A stretch of DNA of 64,000 bases from Arthrobacter sp. H35-D1. GTDB taxonomy: Bacteria; Actinomycetota; Actinomycetes; Actinomycetales; Micrococcaceae. Location of the stretch: positions 1-64,000 of the forward strand of contig NZ_JASISP010000023.1 of the NCBI RefSeq assembly GCF_030063185.1, in the 5' to 3' direction. The position numbers and the translations under genes are program-made. The notes beneath the pieces are model-generated. The model made no database searches, had not been told where the DNA came from, and saw nothing but the letters and a program-made list of their open reading frames with translations. Every line of letters starts with the position of its first letter. Positions within the stretch are counted from its first letter, which is position 1. Positions 54,097 through 62,837 of the stretch are shown piece after piece.

Positions 54097-55578
54097 ATGA
54101 GTTCAATAGCAGTCGCCGGCGCTACAGGTTACATCGGTGGTCGGCTGATCCCCCTGCTGCTGGAAGCCGGCCATGAGGTCACCGTGCTCAGCCGCAACAG
54201 CGAAAAGCTCAGGGACGTTCCGTGGCGAAATGAAGTGCAGGTTCTGGAGGGCGACCTGACAGACCCGGATGCAGCCAAGGCCCTGTGCAAAGGTTCGGAA
54301 ATCATCTACTATCTGGTCCATTCCATGTCTTCGGACGGCAAGGCCTCAGAAGACTTCGGACAGTTGGAGCGCCAGTGCGCGCGCAACCTCAGCCAAGCTT
54401 CCCGGGAAGCCGGTGTCAAGCGGCTGATTTACCTATCGGGGCTGCATCCGCAAGGAGAACTCAGCAGGCACCTGGCATCGCGCAAGGAAGTCGGAGAAAT
54501 TCTCCTGGCGTCGGGAACCCCCACGGTTGTGCTGCAGGCAGGACTCGTGATCGGTTCCGGTTCGGCAAGTTTTGAAATGGTGCGCCACCTGACGGACGTG
54601 TTGCCCATGATGCCCGCGCCCAAGTGGGTCCTGAACAAAATCCAACCCATTGCTGTCAGGGATGCCTTGCACTACTTGGTGGAAGCAACACATCTGCCGC
54701 CAGAGATCAACAGAACCTTCGACATTGGTGGGCCGGAAGTGCTCACCTACGCGCAAATGATGAAGGTGTATGCCTCCGCTGCGGGCTTCCGACCGCCTTT
54801 GGTGCTGGCTCTTCCTGTCTTGACACCATGGCTAGCCGCCCAATGGGTGAATCTGGTGACCCCGGTGCCGCGCAGTCTTGCCATCCCGTTGGTGGAATCG
54901 TTGCAGCACGACTGTTTTTCACACGAGAACGACATCGCCAAGTTCATTCCCGCACCGGATGGCGGACTGACGCATTATCGTCGAGCGGTGGAATTGGCGC
55001 TGCACAAGATTGAAGCGGACACCGTGGAAACCACGTGGGCCACGGCCCACGCACTGAGCGCTCCGGCAGAACCGCTGCCCAGCGACCCCGAGTGGGCCGG
55101 GCTGACGGTCTTCACCGATGAGCGCTGCAAGGAGACATCCGCCGAGGCCGGCGAAGTCTGGAAAGTCATCGAAGGCATTGGCGGGGAGAACGGCTACTAC
55201 TCCATTCCCTTCGCCTGGAGGGTGCGTGGCTGGATGGACAAGGTGGCTGGAGGGGCGGGCCTGGTGAGGGGCAGGCGAAGCCCGAATCATCTTCAGCTCA
55301 ACGACGCCGTGGACTGGTGGCGGGTGGAGACGCTGGAACGCGGGAGGCTGCTGCGTCTGCGGGCGGAAATGCTGGTTCCCGGCCGTGCTTGGCTGGAATT
55401 TGAGGTGACCCCCTCAGACCATCCGGGCAACGAATCCGGCAGCACCTACCGTCAGCGGGCCATCTTCTTTCCCCGCGGCCTGTCCGGGCGGCTGTACTGG
55501 TTGGCGGTGCTGCCTTTCCACGGCATCATCTTCAAATCCATGGCAAACCGCATAACTGCCGCAGCCCAAAAAAGTTGA
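54097..55578 (+). CDS. NAD(P)-binding SDR-like protein with C-terminal DUF2867 domain
   Basis: A 493-residue protein. The N-terminal atypical SDR domain (1-290) has IAVAGATGYIGGRLIPLLLE, the nucleotide-binding motif, and YLSGLHPQGELSRHLASRKE near the usual active-site region, where the Tyr-x3-Lys pair is not evident. The C-terminal 170 residues are a DUF2867-like START-fold module (GYYSIPFAWRVRGWMDK; GLSGRLYWLAVLPFHGIIF) that may bind a lipid. The pairing is known from actinobacteria but its function is not. AGAAGG lies 7 nt before ATG54097. Its divergence from the MarR-crt operon suggests a role with isoprenoids. Confidence 0.8.
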   Translation: MSSIAVAGATGYIGGRLIPLLLEAGHEVTVLSRNSEKLRDVPWRNEVQVLEGDLTDPDAAKALCKGSEIIYYLVHSMSSDGKASEDFGQLERQCARNLSQASREAGVKRLIYLSGLHPQGELSRHLASRKEVGEILLASGTPTVVLQAGLVIGSGSASFEMVRHLTDVLPMMPAPKWVLNKIQPIAVRDALHYLVEATHLPPEINRTFDIGGPEVLTYAQMMKVYASAAGFRPPLVLALPVLTPWLAAQWVNLVTPVPRSLAIPLVESLQHDCFSHENDIAKFIPAPDGGLTHYRRAVELALHKIEADTVETTWATAHALSAPAEPLPSDPEWAGLTVFTDERCKETSAEAGEVWKVIEGIGGENGYYSIPFAWRVRGWMDKVAGGAGLVRGRRSPNHLQLNDAVDWWRVETLERGRLLRLRAEMLVPGRAWLEFEVTPSDHPGNESGSTYRQRAIFFPRGLSGRLYWLAVLPFHGIIFKSMANRITAAAQKS

Positions 55579-55667
55579 GATGACAGCACTGATGAGCTCC
55601 TCGCCCATCTCCACCCGTGGCACGAGGCCGCACAGCATTCCACGCGGCTAAAGTTGGACGGGTGATC

Positions 55668-56882
55668 ATGCCCGCCATCTACGACTGGTTCAGCCGGCAC
55701 CGCTTTGCCGTGGACGTGATCCTCATGTCCGTGTTGTGGCTTGCGGTCAGTCCTTTCAGCTTGCTGATCGCCGGCGACATCAACTTGGGCATCATGCACA
55801 GGGCCTCCGGGTTTGTGTTCACCACGGCGTTGGTGGTGCCACTGGCTTGGCGGCGAACCCGCACTGTCATGGCGGGTTCGATCATCGCCGCCGTGGCCAT
55901 TCTGCAGTGGGCTCTGGCCATTCAACCCATGCCTGCCGACATGGCCGTCCCGCTCATAGTGTATGCGCTGGCCGCTTTTGGGCCGCGCTGGGCCTCGCTC
56001 GGCGGGCTGGCCCTGGCCCTGCTGGGTGCCATCATGCTGGTCACCCGGTACTTCTACGACCTGACCTCCACCTCCATTGCCGAACTTCCCTACGGTGTGG
56101 TCACGGTCCTGGCCGTCTGGGTACTTGTCCTTCTCAGCTGGACGGCCGGGGACCTCACCCGAACCAAGCGGCTGCGCGGACAAGCCCTCGAAGACCGTGC
56201 CCACCGCCTTGAAATTGAGGCCCAGCAGGAACGCCAGCTGGCCGCCAGCGACGAACGCGCCCACATTGCCAGGGAGATGCACGACATCGTGGCCCACTCC
56301 CTCTCCGTCATCATCACCCAGGCCGACGGCGCCCGCTATGCCGCCGCCGCCAACCCGGAGATCGCCCCGGAAACTCTCGCCACCATCGCACAAACCGGCC
56401 GCACCTCGCTGCAGGAAATGCGCCGACTGCTGGGCGTGTTGCGCGGCGGCGAAGAAGCCTCCACCCGCCCGCTGCCAGGGCTGGGCCAGCTCGACGAGCT
56501 CCTGCTCGGCATTCGTGCAGCCGGTTTGCCGGTGACCTGTTCCGTCACAGGCGAGGCCCGGCGCCCGCTGCCAGGCGGTGCCGAACTCACGGCCTACCGC
56601 ACGCTCCAGGAAGGCCTCACGAACGTGATGAAGCACGCCGGCCCCAACGTCCAGGCGGCCGTCAACCTCGCCTGGAACGCCCGCGGCTTGGAAGTGTCGG
56701 TGCGCGACGACGGCAAGGGGGCAACGGCGTCGTTCTCCGACACCCGCCCCGAGCACGACGGCGGCAACGGCTTGCGCGGCATGGCCGAACGTGTTCGCCT
56801 GTACGACGGCACCCTGGCCGCCGGCCCGCTGGCAGGCGGCGGCTTCGGCATCACAGCATTCATCCCCTACACGGAGAAATAA
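55668..56882 (+). CDS. Sensor histidine kinase (DesK-like)
   Basis: A 404-residue kinase. The N-terminal 160 residues have about five to six membrane helices. The HisKA_3 phosphoacceptor is in AREMHDIVAHSLSVIITQAD, and the HATPase motif GGNGLRGMAERVRLY is near the end. ATG55668 is used; GTG55662 and GTG55617 are in frame. It forms a pair with the regulator gene, which starts 4 bp after its stop. Confidence 0.9.
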   Translation: MPAIYDWFSRHRFAVDVILMSVLWLAVSPFSLLIAGDINLGIMHRASGFVFTTALVVPLAWRRTRTVMAGSIIAAVAILQWALAIQPMPADMAVPLIVYALAAFGPRWASLGGLALALLGAIMLVTRYFYDLTSTSIAELPYGVVTVLAVWVLVLLSWTAGDLTRTKRLRGQALEDRAHRLEIEAQQERQLAASDERAHIAREMHDIVAHSLSVIITQADGARYAAAANPEIAPETLATIAQTGRTSLQEMRRLLGVLRGGEEASTRPLPGLGQLDELLLGIRAAGLPVTCSVTGEARRPLPGGAELTAYRTLQEGLTNVMKHAGPNVQAAVNLAWNARGLEVSVRDDGKGATASFSDTRPEHDGGNGLRGMAERVRLYDGTLAAGPLAGGGFGITAFIPYTEK

Positions 56883-56886
56883 TTCC

Positions 56887-57597
56887 ATGCTCCCCACCTC
56901 CCCCATCCGCGTGGCACTCGTCGACGACCAGCAACTGGTTCGTTCCGGCCTGGGCATGCTGATCAATTCACAGCCGGACCTCTCCGTTGTCCTGCAGGCG
57001 GGCAACGGCATCGAGGCGCTGCAGCGACTTTCCGCCACTGCCGCCGACGTGGTGCTCATGGACGTGCGCATGCCCGGCATGGACGGCTTGGAAACCACGC
57101 GCAAGCTCATGGAACGAAGCAATGCGGCACCGGCCGGATCGTGGCTGTCGGAGTTGCGGATCGTGGTACTGACCACCTTTGACCTGGACGAATACGCCCT
57201 TGCCGCGATTCAGGCCGGAGCCAGCGGATTCCTGCTAAAAGACGCGCCTCCCGAGGAACTGCTGGGCGCGATTCGCACGGTTTTTGCCGGGGACGCGGTC
57301 ATCGCGCCCTCCACCACCCGCCGCCTGCTTGACCACGTGGCGCAGATGCTGTCTGCCCCGAGTCCCGCCAACGACGTTCACGCCGCGGACGTCGCGAGCC
57401 TGACCGCGCGCGAGCACGAGGTGTTTGCGCTCATTGCCAACGGCCTCTCCAACCCGGAAATTGCCAAGCAGCTGTTCGTCTCGGAGGCCACCGTCAAAAC
57501 GCATGTAGGGCACATATTGGCCAAGCTCGGCGCCCGCGACAGGGTGCAGCTGGTGGTCATCGCCTACGAAACGGGTCTGGTCTCCCCCGGCGCCTAA
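56887..57597 (+). CDS. NarL-type response regulator
   Basis: A 236-residue protein. The receiver has VALVDDQQLVRSG and the phosphoacceptor Asp in VVLMDVRMPGMDG. The LuxR helix-turn-helix contains LTAREHEVFALIANGLS and SEATVKTHVGHILAKL. ATG56887 has GGAGAAA 8 nt upstream. It may control the ABC exporter 1 kb downstream, since such kinase/regulator pairs often sit beside LolD/FtsX-type exporters; this is inferred. Confidence 0.93.
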   Translation: MLPTSPIRVALVDDQQLVRSGLGMLINSQPDLSVVLQAGNGIEALQRLSATAADVVLMDVRMPGMDGLETTRKLMERSNAAPAGSWLSELRIVVLTTFDLDEYALAAIQAGASGFLLKDAPPEELLGAIRTVFAGDAVIAPSTTRRLLDHVAQMLSAPSPANDVHAADVASLTAREHEVFALIANGLSNPEIAKQLFVSEATVKTHVGHILAKLGARDRVQLVVIAYETGLVSPGA

Positions 57598-57852
57598 CCC
57601 GCCCCCACCCCCATCGCTCCTGCACGTCCGGGGCTGTTTCCACCGACCCTCCTGCACCTTACGGGGTGCTGTCTCCAACGCTCCTGCACTGCTCGCCGTG
57701 CTGCTGGACAACACTGTCGGAGTGTTTCCACCATGGGCCCCGAACTTGCAGGAGGGACGGAAGAAAGGGCCCCGGAACTGCAGGAGCGTCGGATGGGACG
57801 GAAGGCGGGGGGCGCTCGGACCTGCGCTGGTTGAGTCCTGGGTGGCACAAGG
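57598..57852. repeat. Intergenic cluster of TCCTGCA repeats
   Basis: A gap of 255 bp between convergent genes. CTCCTGCA occurs three times in direct orientation (57615-57624, 57648-57656, 57679-57688) and twice inverted (57747-57756, 57779-57788). The flanks (GTTTCCACC, GGGCCC) repeat too, giving an imperfect long palindrome. No gene is seen. Confidence 0.6.
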
Positions 57853-58422
57853 CTAAACTGCCTCTCGGCATCCCTGCCATTCCTCGCGGGTGATGGAGTA
57901 CTGGACATCGCCGTGCTCGTCTCCGTCGATGTGCACGGGCCAGTCGGCAATAAAATGCCTGACAAGGACCAGCCCCGATTTCTCCATGACTCTGCGGGAG
58001 GCCACATGGACGACCATGGTGTTTGCCGTGACCCGGGTGACGCGCGTGTGCAGGAAGGCATGGTCGATCAAGGCCCGGCTTCCCTCGGTGGCCAGGCCCT
58101 GGCCCCAGCAGGATCGATGCAGCCGATACCCCAACTCCGGCTCGGTTTCCGGGCAGCCGAGTTCACTCCGCAGGTGAAACCAGCCGAGGAAATTGTTGCT
58201 TTCACGGCTTTGCGCCACCCAAAAACCAAAGTCGGGCGACTTCCGGTGGTAGGCAAGGTAGGCGGGAATGTGCTCGGCGGTTATTTCCTGAAGGGGCGTG
58301 GCAACGCCATTTGAGATGAAGCGCATCACGGACGGGTCCGCATCAAGGGCCGCGAGCAGCCCTGCGTCCGCTTCAGTGAACTCGCGCAGCACCAACCGTG
58401 GTGTTTGCAGCAGAATCTTCAT
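57853..58422 (-). CDS. GNAT family N-acetyltransferase
   Basis: A 189-residue GNAT protein of the RimJ/L-like branch. It begins KILLQTPRLVLREFTEADAG and has the acetyl-CoA-binding RSCWGQGLATEGSRALIDHA, followed by VASRRVMEKSGL. ATG58422 is chosen as the family start. It lies between the two-component genes and the exporter on the opposite strand. The substrate is unknown. Confidence 0.85.
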   Translation of the reverse strand: MKILLQTPRLVLREFTEADAGLLAALDADPSVMRFISNGVATPLQEITAEHIPAYLAYHRKSPDFGFWVAQSRESNNFLGWFHLRSELGCPETEPELGYRLHRSCWGQGLATEGSRALIDHAFLHTRVTRVTANTMVVHVASRRVMEKSGLVLVRHFIADWPVHIDGDEHGDVQYSITREEWQGCREAV

Positions 58423-58547
58423 GGTCAATTGTGGCCCCTCCACGCCAGCTGTGTCATCCCTTGGGAGGAGGCGGCGCCGTTGTGCCGGGAGGAAAGTCCA
58501 CCCGTGCTCCGATCCGCCGCCTACAGCTGCACGAATACGCTTGAAAC

Positions 58548-59300
58548 ATGACCATCACTACAGAAAATTCACAGCGCACACTGGCGGTTCAGGCCCGCGG
58601 CTTGCGCAAAACCTACGGCAAGGGTGAGACCGAGGTGACGGCCCTGAAGGGCGTTGACCTCCAGTTCCCGGCCGGCCAATTCACCGCCATCATGGGCCCC
58701 TCGGGATCGGGCAAGTCCACTCTCATGCACTGCCTGGCCGGGCTTGATTCGGTGACCGCCGGCACCATCCACCTGGGCGAGACGGACCTGACAGCCCTCA
58801 ATGACAAGGCCCTGACACGGCTGCGCCGGGATCGGATCGGTTTCGTGTTCCAGGCCTTCAACCTGGTGCCCACTCTCACCGCCGAAGCCAATATCACCCT
58901 GCCTGTGGCACTGGCCGGCGGCACTGTGGACCGCGCATGGTTCGACTCCATCACCAAAACTCTCGGCCTGGTGGGGCGACTAAGGCACAAGCCGCACGAG
59001 CTTTCCGGCGGCCAGCAGCAGCGTGTTGCCGTGGCCCGCGCCCTGCTCACGCGCCCCGACGTCATTTTCGGAGATGAGCCCACCGGCAACCTCGATTCTC
59101 GCTCCGGCGCCGAAGTCCTGGGCATGCTGCGCCGTTCCTCCCGCGAGATGGGCCAGTCCATCATCATGGTCACCCACGACCCCGTTGCCGCCTCCTATGC
59201 CGACCGGGTGGTCCTGATGAACGACGGCGAACTGGTGGGCCAGCTGGAGAACCCCACCGCAGATTCGGTGCTGGCTTCGCTGGCGTCATTGGGGGCTTGA
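58548..59300 (+). CDS. ABC transporter ATP-binding protein (LolD/MacB-like)
   Basis: A 250-residue ATPase with Walker A GPSGSGKST, Q-loop FVFQAFNLVP, signature LSGGQQQRVAVARAL, Walker B VIFGDEPTGNLDS and an H-loop in MVTHDPVAA. It belongs to the MacB/LolD/FtsE group that drives FtsX-type permeases by mechanotransmission. The permease gene starts 3 bp after its stop. Confidence 0.94.
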   Translation: MTITTENSQRTLAVQARGLRKTYGKGETEVTALKGVDLQFPAGQFTAIMGPSGSGKSTLMHCLAGLDSVTAGTIHLGETDLTALNDKALTRLRRDRIGFVFQAFNLVPTLTAEANITLPVALAGGTVDRAWFDSITKTLGLVGRLRHKPHELSGGQQQRVAVARALLTRPDVIFGDEPTGNLDSRSGAEVLGMLRRSSREMGQSIIMVTHDPVAASYADRVVLMNDGELVGQLENPTADSVLASLASLGA

Positions 59301-59303
59301 GCC

Positions 59304-61802
59304 ATGTTGCAGGTAGCCCTCAGCCAGTTTAAAACCCATCCCCGGCGCTTCGTCGCCATCACCCTCGCCGTTCTTCTGGCGGTCGCATTTCTCTCCGCCA
59401 CCTTGATGGTCAACGCCTCGACCAAGGCATCGCTAAAGGCCAGCATTGGCCAGGGCTATGCTTCCGCAGACCTTGTCATCTCCCCCGATTTCGCCGACGG
59501 ACCGCTGACTGCCGCCTCGGCAGCGAAGGTCGCGACGGATTCCGCCGTGGCCCAGTCCTACCCGCAGCACTCCATGCATCTCCAGGCCGACGTGGGCGGG
59601 GCATCGCTTCAGGCGTCGTTGCGCAACTTGCCCGGAACCACGGCACTGGAACCGGCGGAGCTTCTTTCCGGTGCCTGGCCGGCCAATGACAACGAAGTGG
59701 TGGTGGACGCCGTCACTGCGCGGAAGAATGCGCTGACCGCCGGCGACAGCGTTTCACTGTCGGACCAGTCCGGTGTGAACCAGCCAGGCGGGAACACGGC
59801 CGCGCCGAGCGTGCAGGCCACCGTCTCCGGCATCATAGCCGCGTCCTCGGACCCCATGTCTTCCGGCTTGGCCCAATTTGTGGGTACCGCCGGCGCCGTC
59901 GAAAAACTCACTACCCAGGACGCTGGCTTCGGCATGATCACCGTGAAGCTGAAGCCGGGTGTTTCCGTCGCCGAGGCCAAAGCATCACTGGCCGCCGCCG
60001 TGGAACAGCCGGTTGACTCGATCCTGACAGCGGATGAAAAGACCACACAGGACGTGGCTGGTTTTACCGGTGGCCAGGACCAGCTGACGATTGTCCTGCT
60101 CGCCTTTGCCGCAGTTGCGCTGCTTGTTTCAGCACTGGTGGTCACGAATACCTTCTCCGTCCTCGTGGCACAGCGAACGCGGGAGTTGGCACTGCTGCGC
60201 TGCGTTGGCGCCAGCCGGAAACAAGTCCGCAACTCGGTCATTGTCGAGGCACTCATTGTTGGCTTCTTCGCGTCGGTACTGGGCGTCTTAGTTGCAACGG
60301 GAACCATGGCCCTGATATTAACTCTACTGAGCCACAACCCAGACTTTGCCTTTGCCACGTTGGCGGTGCCGCCGTCGGCCATTGTTGCTGGCATTGTGGT
60401 GGGCACACTGCTGACTGTTCTGGCCGCCCTGGTGCCTGCTCGGGCCGCCACGGCCGTGGCCCCGCTGGCAGCGCTACGGCCGGTGGATGACGCCTCCATG
60501 CACAACCGTGGCGGGCGCATCCGCCTGACCCTTGGCGTGGTGCTGATTCTTGGCGGCGGTGCGGGCCTGGTCTACGGCGGACTGACCGCGAACCTGCTGC
60601 TGGCTCTGCCCGCCGGTGCGGCCTCGTTTGTGGGAATCATTCTGGCTGCCACACTGTTTGTACCCAAGTTGGTGGCACTCGCCGGTACGCTGACCCGTCC
60701 GGCCGGTGTGCCCGGGAAAATGGCCGCGGCCAATGCCGTGCGCAATCCGCGCCGGACCACGGCCACGGCGTCGGCCCTGCTCATTGGCGTCACGCTGGTG
60801 ACCATGATGATGAGTGGCGCCGCCACCGCCCGGCACGCCTTCGACACCCAGCTCGACGGCCGCTACCCCGTGGACATCACGGCGCAGACCTATCCTGGCG
60901 AGCCTGCCATTTCCTCTGCCCGCATTGCCGCGGCGGCCGCCCTGCCCGGGGTGGCACACATTGCCGCGCTTGACTTGGTGGGCACCGTGACGGCCGGGGA
61001 TACGCAGCTTCCCGCCTACGGGATTTCCGACGTCGATGCCTCCGCCCTGCTGGCCAATCCCGCCAACAGGCCCACCCGGACCTCCGCGGTGCTGCCCAAG
61101 GGCATCGACAGTGACAGCGCCAGCTTGGTGGCCGGGGCGCAGACAACCACTCTCACGGCCACCCCGGCCACAACCTATGACATGTTTGCCCTCGTCTCCC
61201 TGGATGCCTTTGGTCCGTTGGCGGCAGCGGATCCGCTGCACCAGCAGGAGGTGGCACCGTTGTGGATTTCCGTGGACCCCTCCCTTGACACCAATGCGTT
61301 GATGGATCTGCGCACCTCCTTGGCATCAAGCCTTGGCGTCAGCGAGTACCTGGTTTCCGGGGCAGTTTTAGAAAAGGCCATGTTCAATCAGGTTATTGAC
61401 ATGATGCTGCTGGTGGTCACAGGACTGCTGGCGGTGGCCGTGGTCATCGCGTTGATCGGGGTGGCGAACACGCTCTCCCTCTCGGTGCTGGAGCGGACCA
61501 GGGAGAATTCGCTGCTGCGTGCCTTGGGGTTGACCCGCGGTCAGTTGCGCGGCATGCTCGCCCTTGAAGCGGTGCTGATCGCCGGGGTCGCGGCCATCAT
61601 CGGCTCCACCTTGGGTTGTGTGTACGGCTGGCTCGGTGCGAAGGCGGCGCTGGGCGAGTTCGCCGAAGTCACGGCCGTCATTCCGTGGGGGCAGATCATT
61701 GCTGTTGTGGCCGTGGCCGCGTTTGCCGGGCTGCTGGCCTCGGTGGTTCCGGCCCATCGCGCGGCGAAGCTCTCCCCCGTGGAGGGCCTGGCCATGGACT
61801 GA
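59304..61802 (+). CDS. FtsX-like ABC transporter permease
   Basis: An 832-residue membrane protein with two FtsX repeats. Membrane helices lie near residues 15-35, 255-390, 410-480 and 700-820. Each repeat has the coupling motif: QRTRELALLRCVGASRKQVR and ERTRENSLLRALGLTRGQLR. Two large extracytoplasmic loops (about 40-250 and 500-680) would bind the substrate, which is unknown; peptides or lipids are typical. Confidence 0.92.
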   Translation: MLQVALSQFKTHPRRFVAITLAVLLAVAFLSATLMVNASTKASLKASIGQGYASADLVISPDFADGPLTAASAAKVATDSAVAQSYPQHSMHLQADVGGASLQASLRNLPGTTALEPAELLSGAWPANDNEVVVDAVTARKNALTAGDSVSLSDQSGVNQPGGNTAAPSVQATVSGIIAASSDPMSSGLAQFVGTAGAVEKLTTQDAGFGMITVKLKPGVSVAEAKASLAAAVEQPVDSILTADEKTTQDVAGFTGGQDQLTIVLLAFAAVALLVSALVVTNTFSVLVAQRTRELALLRCVGASRKQVRNSVIVEALIVGFFASVLGVLVATGTMALILTLLSHNPDFAFATLAVPPSAIVAGIVVGTLLTVLAALVPARAATAVAPLAALRPVDDASMHNRGGRIRLTLGVVLILGGGAGLVYGGLTANLLLALPAGAASFVGIILAATLFVPKLVALAGTLTRPAGVPGKMAAANAVRNPRRTTATASALLIGVTLVTMMMSGAATARHAFDTQLDGRYPVDITAQTYPGEPAISSARIAAAAALPGVAHIAALDLVGTVTAGDTQLPAYGISDVDASALLANPANRPTRTSAVLPKGIDSDSASLVAGAQTTTLTATPATTYDMFALVSLDAFGPLAAADPLHQQEVAPLWISVDPSLDTNALMDLRTSLASSLGVSEYLVSGAVLEKAMFNQVIDMMLLVVTGLLAVAVVIALIGVANTLSLSVLERTRENSLLRALGLTRGQLRGMLALEAVLIAGVAAIIGSTLGCVYGWLGAKAALGEFAEVTAVIPWGQIIAVVAVAAFAGLLASVVPAHRAAKLSPVEGLAMD

Positions 61803-61829
61803 TTCAGCCGTTTGATTCAGCCTTCTGAC

Positions 61830-62183
61830 TCAGCTTCTTGGGTGGGGCCCGCCGGCGTGTGCAGCGCGTCGGCGGGCAGGGGGCCTGCAGGCCGTTCGGT
61901 ATCCGGACCAGAACGCCAGCACCAGCAGGCCGGCCGCCGTCAAGGCCACCCCCACCTTCGTCCCCGCGTCCAGGTACACCAGTCCCCCACCGTTGAAAGT
62001 CTCGTTCGACAACGGGACGTAGGCGAACCAGCCGAAGCTGGGCTGCGATTGCGTCCAGAGTGCCGTCACGATCCCGGCTGCCACGGCAAGCAGCGCCAGG
62101 ACAGGCACGACGGCGGCCCACCCCTTGCGTCGTCGGCTGTCCGCGCGTCGGCCGCCCCTACGGTGTTCCCCGGCTGATTCCAT
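61830..62183 (-). CDS. Small membrane protein of unknown function
   Basis: A 117-residue protein with a basic N-terminal tail, a helix at about 22-42 (AAVVPVLALLAVAAGIVTAL), an extracytoplasmic loop with WFAYVPLSNETFNGGGLVY, a second helix at about 78-95 and a basic C-terminus. It is not recognised beyond similarity in form to small actinobacterial membrane proteins. It is convergent with the exporter gene. Confidence 0.65.
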   Translation of the reverse strand: MESAGEHRRGGRRADSRRRKGWAAVVPVLALLAVAAGIVTALWTQSQPSFGWFAYVPLSNETFNGGGLVYLDAGTKVGVALTAAGLLVLAFWSGYRTACRPPARRRAAHAGGPHPRS

Positions 62184-62228
62184 GCCGGCCAGCCTAGCAG
62201 CCGGTAGCCCAAACAGCCGGCCTGCCGA

Positions 62229-62744
62229 TCAGTGCGAGCGCAGATAGGCCATGGAGCCTTCGCGGCGAAGCTCGATGGAATCGCCGAGTGCGGTGCGGGC
62301 GAGGGTGGCCAGTTCTTCGTTTCGGCGAGGGGTGGCCGACTGGCCGATCCTGTGCAGGAGGCCGTGGCAGGACACTGTCTCGAAAGAACCCGGTTTGAAC
62401 GGAAGGTCGAACAAGTCGGCCTGGACAAGCGCCATCTGTTCCGTGTCCGCACCTGCGAGCCGTTTCGCCGCCCTGGCGAGCATGCCGGCCGAACGATCAA
62501 CGAGAATCAGTGGCCTCTCGGACTGGGCAACGGAAGCCTGTGCGAACGGGGCATAAAAAGTGGTTGAAGCGCTCCACACCAACCGGGTGTACAAGCGATT
62601 TCCAATGGCAAGATCGTAGCTTCTCGCCTGCCGGTCGTAGCGTGAGCCGCGCGCATCGGGCTCGACGGCGGACAGCACACCCGCGCCGACGTCCACAAGA
62701 CGCCGCCCCGGTTGCAAGTACTCTTGGATCCACTCGGCGGACAT
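62229..62744 (-). CDS. Methyltransferase-like protein lacking the SAM-binding core
   Basis: A 171-residue protein. Family landmarks are GSRYDRQARSYDLAIGNRLY, LILVDRSAGMLARAAKRLAG and LVQADLFDLPFKPGSFETV, followed by SCHGLLHRI. In the homologues I know, a glycine-rich motif I lies just before the LVDRS segment and a 40-residue block follows the LLH segment. Both seem to be missing here with the frame intact. It is either a decayed gene or a non-catalytic variant. ATG62744 has AGGA 8 nt upstream; the frame is open to 62951. Confidence 0.6.
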   Translation of the reverse strand: MSAEWIQEYLQPGRRLVDVGAGVLSAVEPDARGSRYDRQARSYDLAIGNRLYTRLVWSASTTFYAPFAQASVAQSERPLILVDRSAGMLARAAKRLAGADTEQMALVQADLFDLPFKPGSFETVSCHGLLHRIGQSATPRRNEELATLARTALGDSIELRREGSMAYLRSH

Positions 62745-62837
62745 GTTCATCATCCTGACACGGCAGGCATTCCCGTGGCCATCCCCCGGACGTAGGCTGG
62801 GGAACCACAAGCCCCCGACATTGCCAAAGGTGCAGCC

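Noticed and set aside
55452-57176. Minus-strand open frame of 574 codons opposite the kinase/regulator genes
   Set aside because: It covers a well-supported two-component pair and shows no domain.
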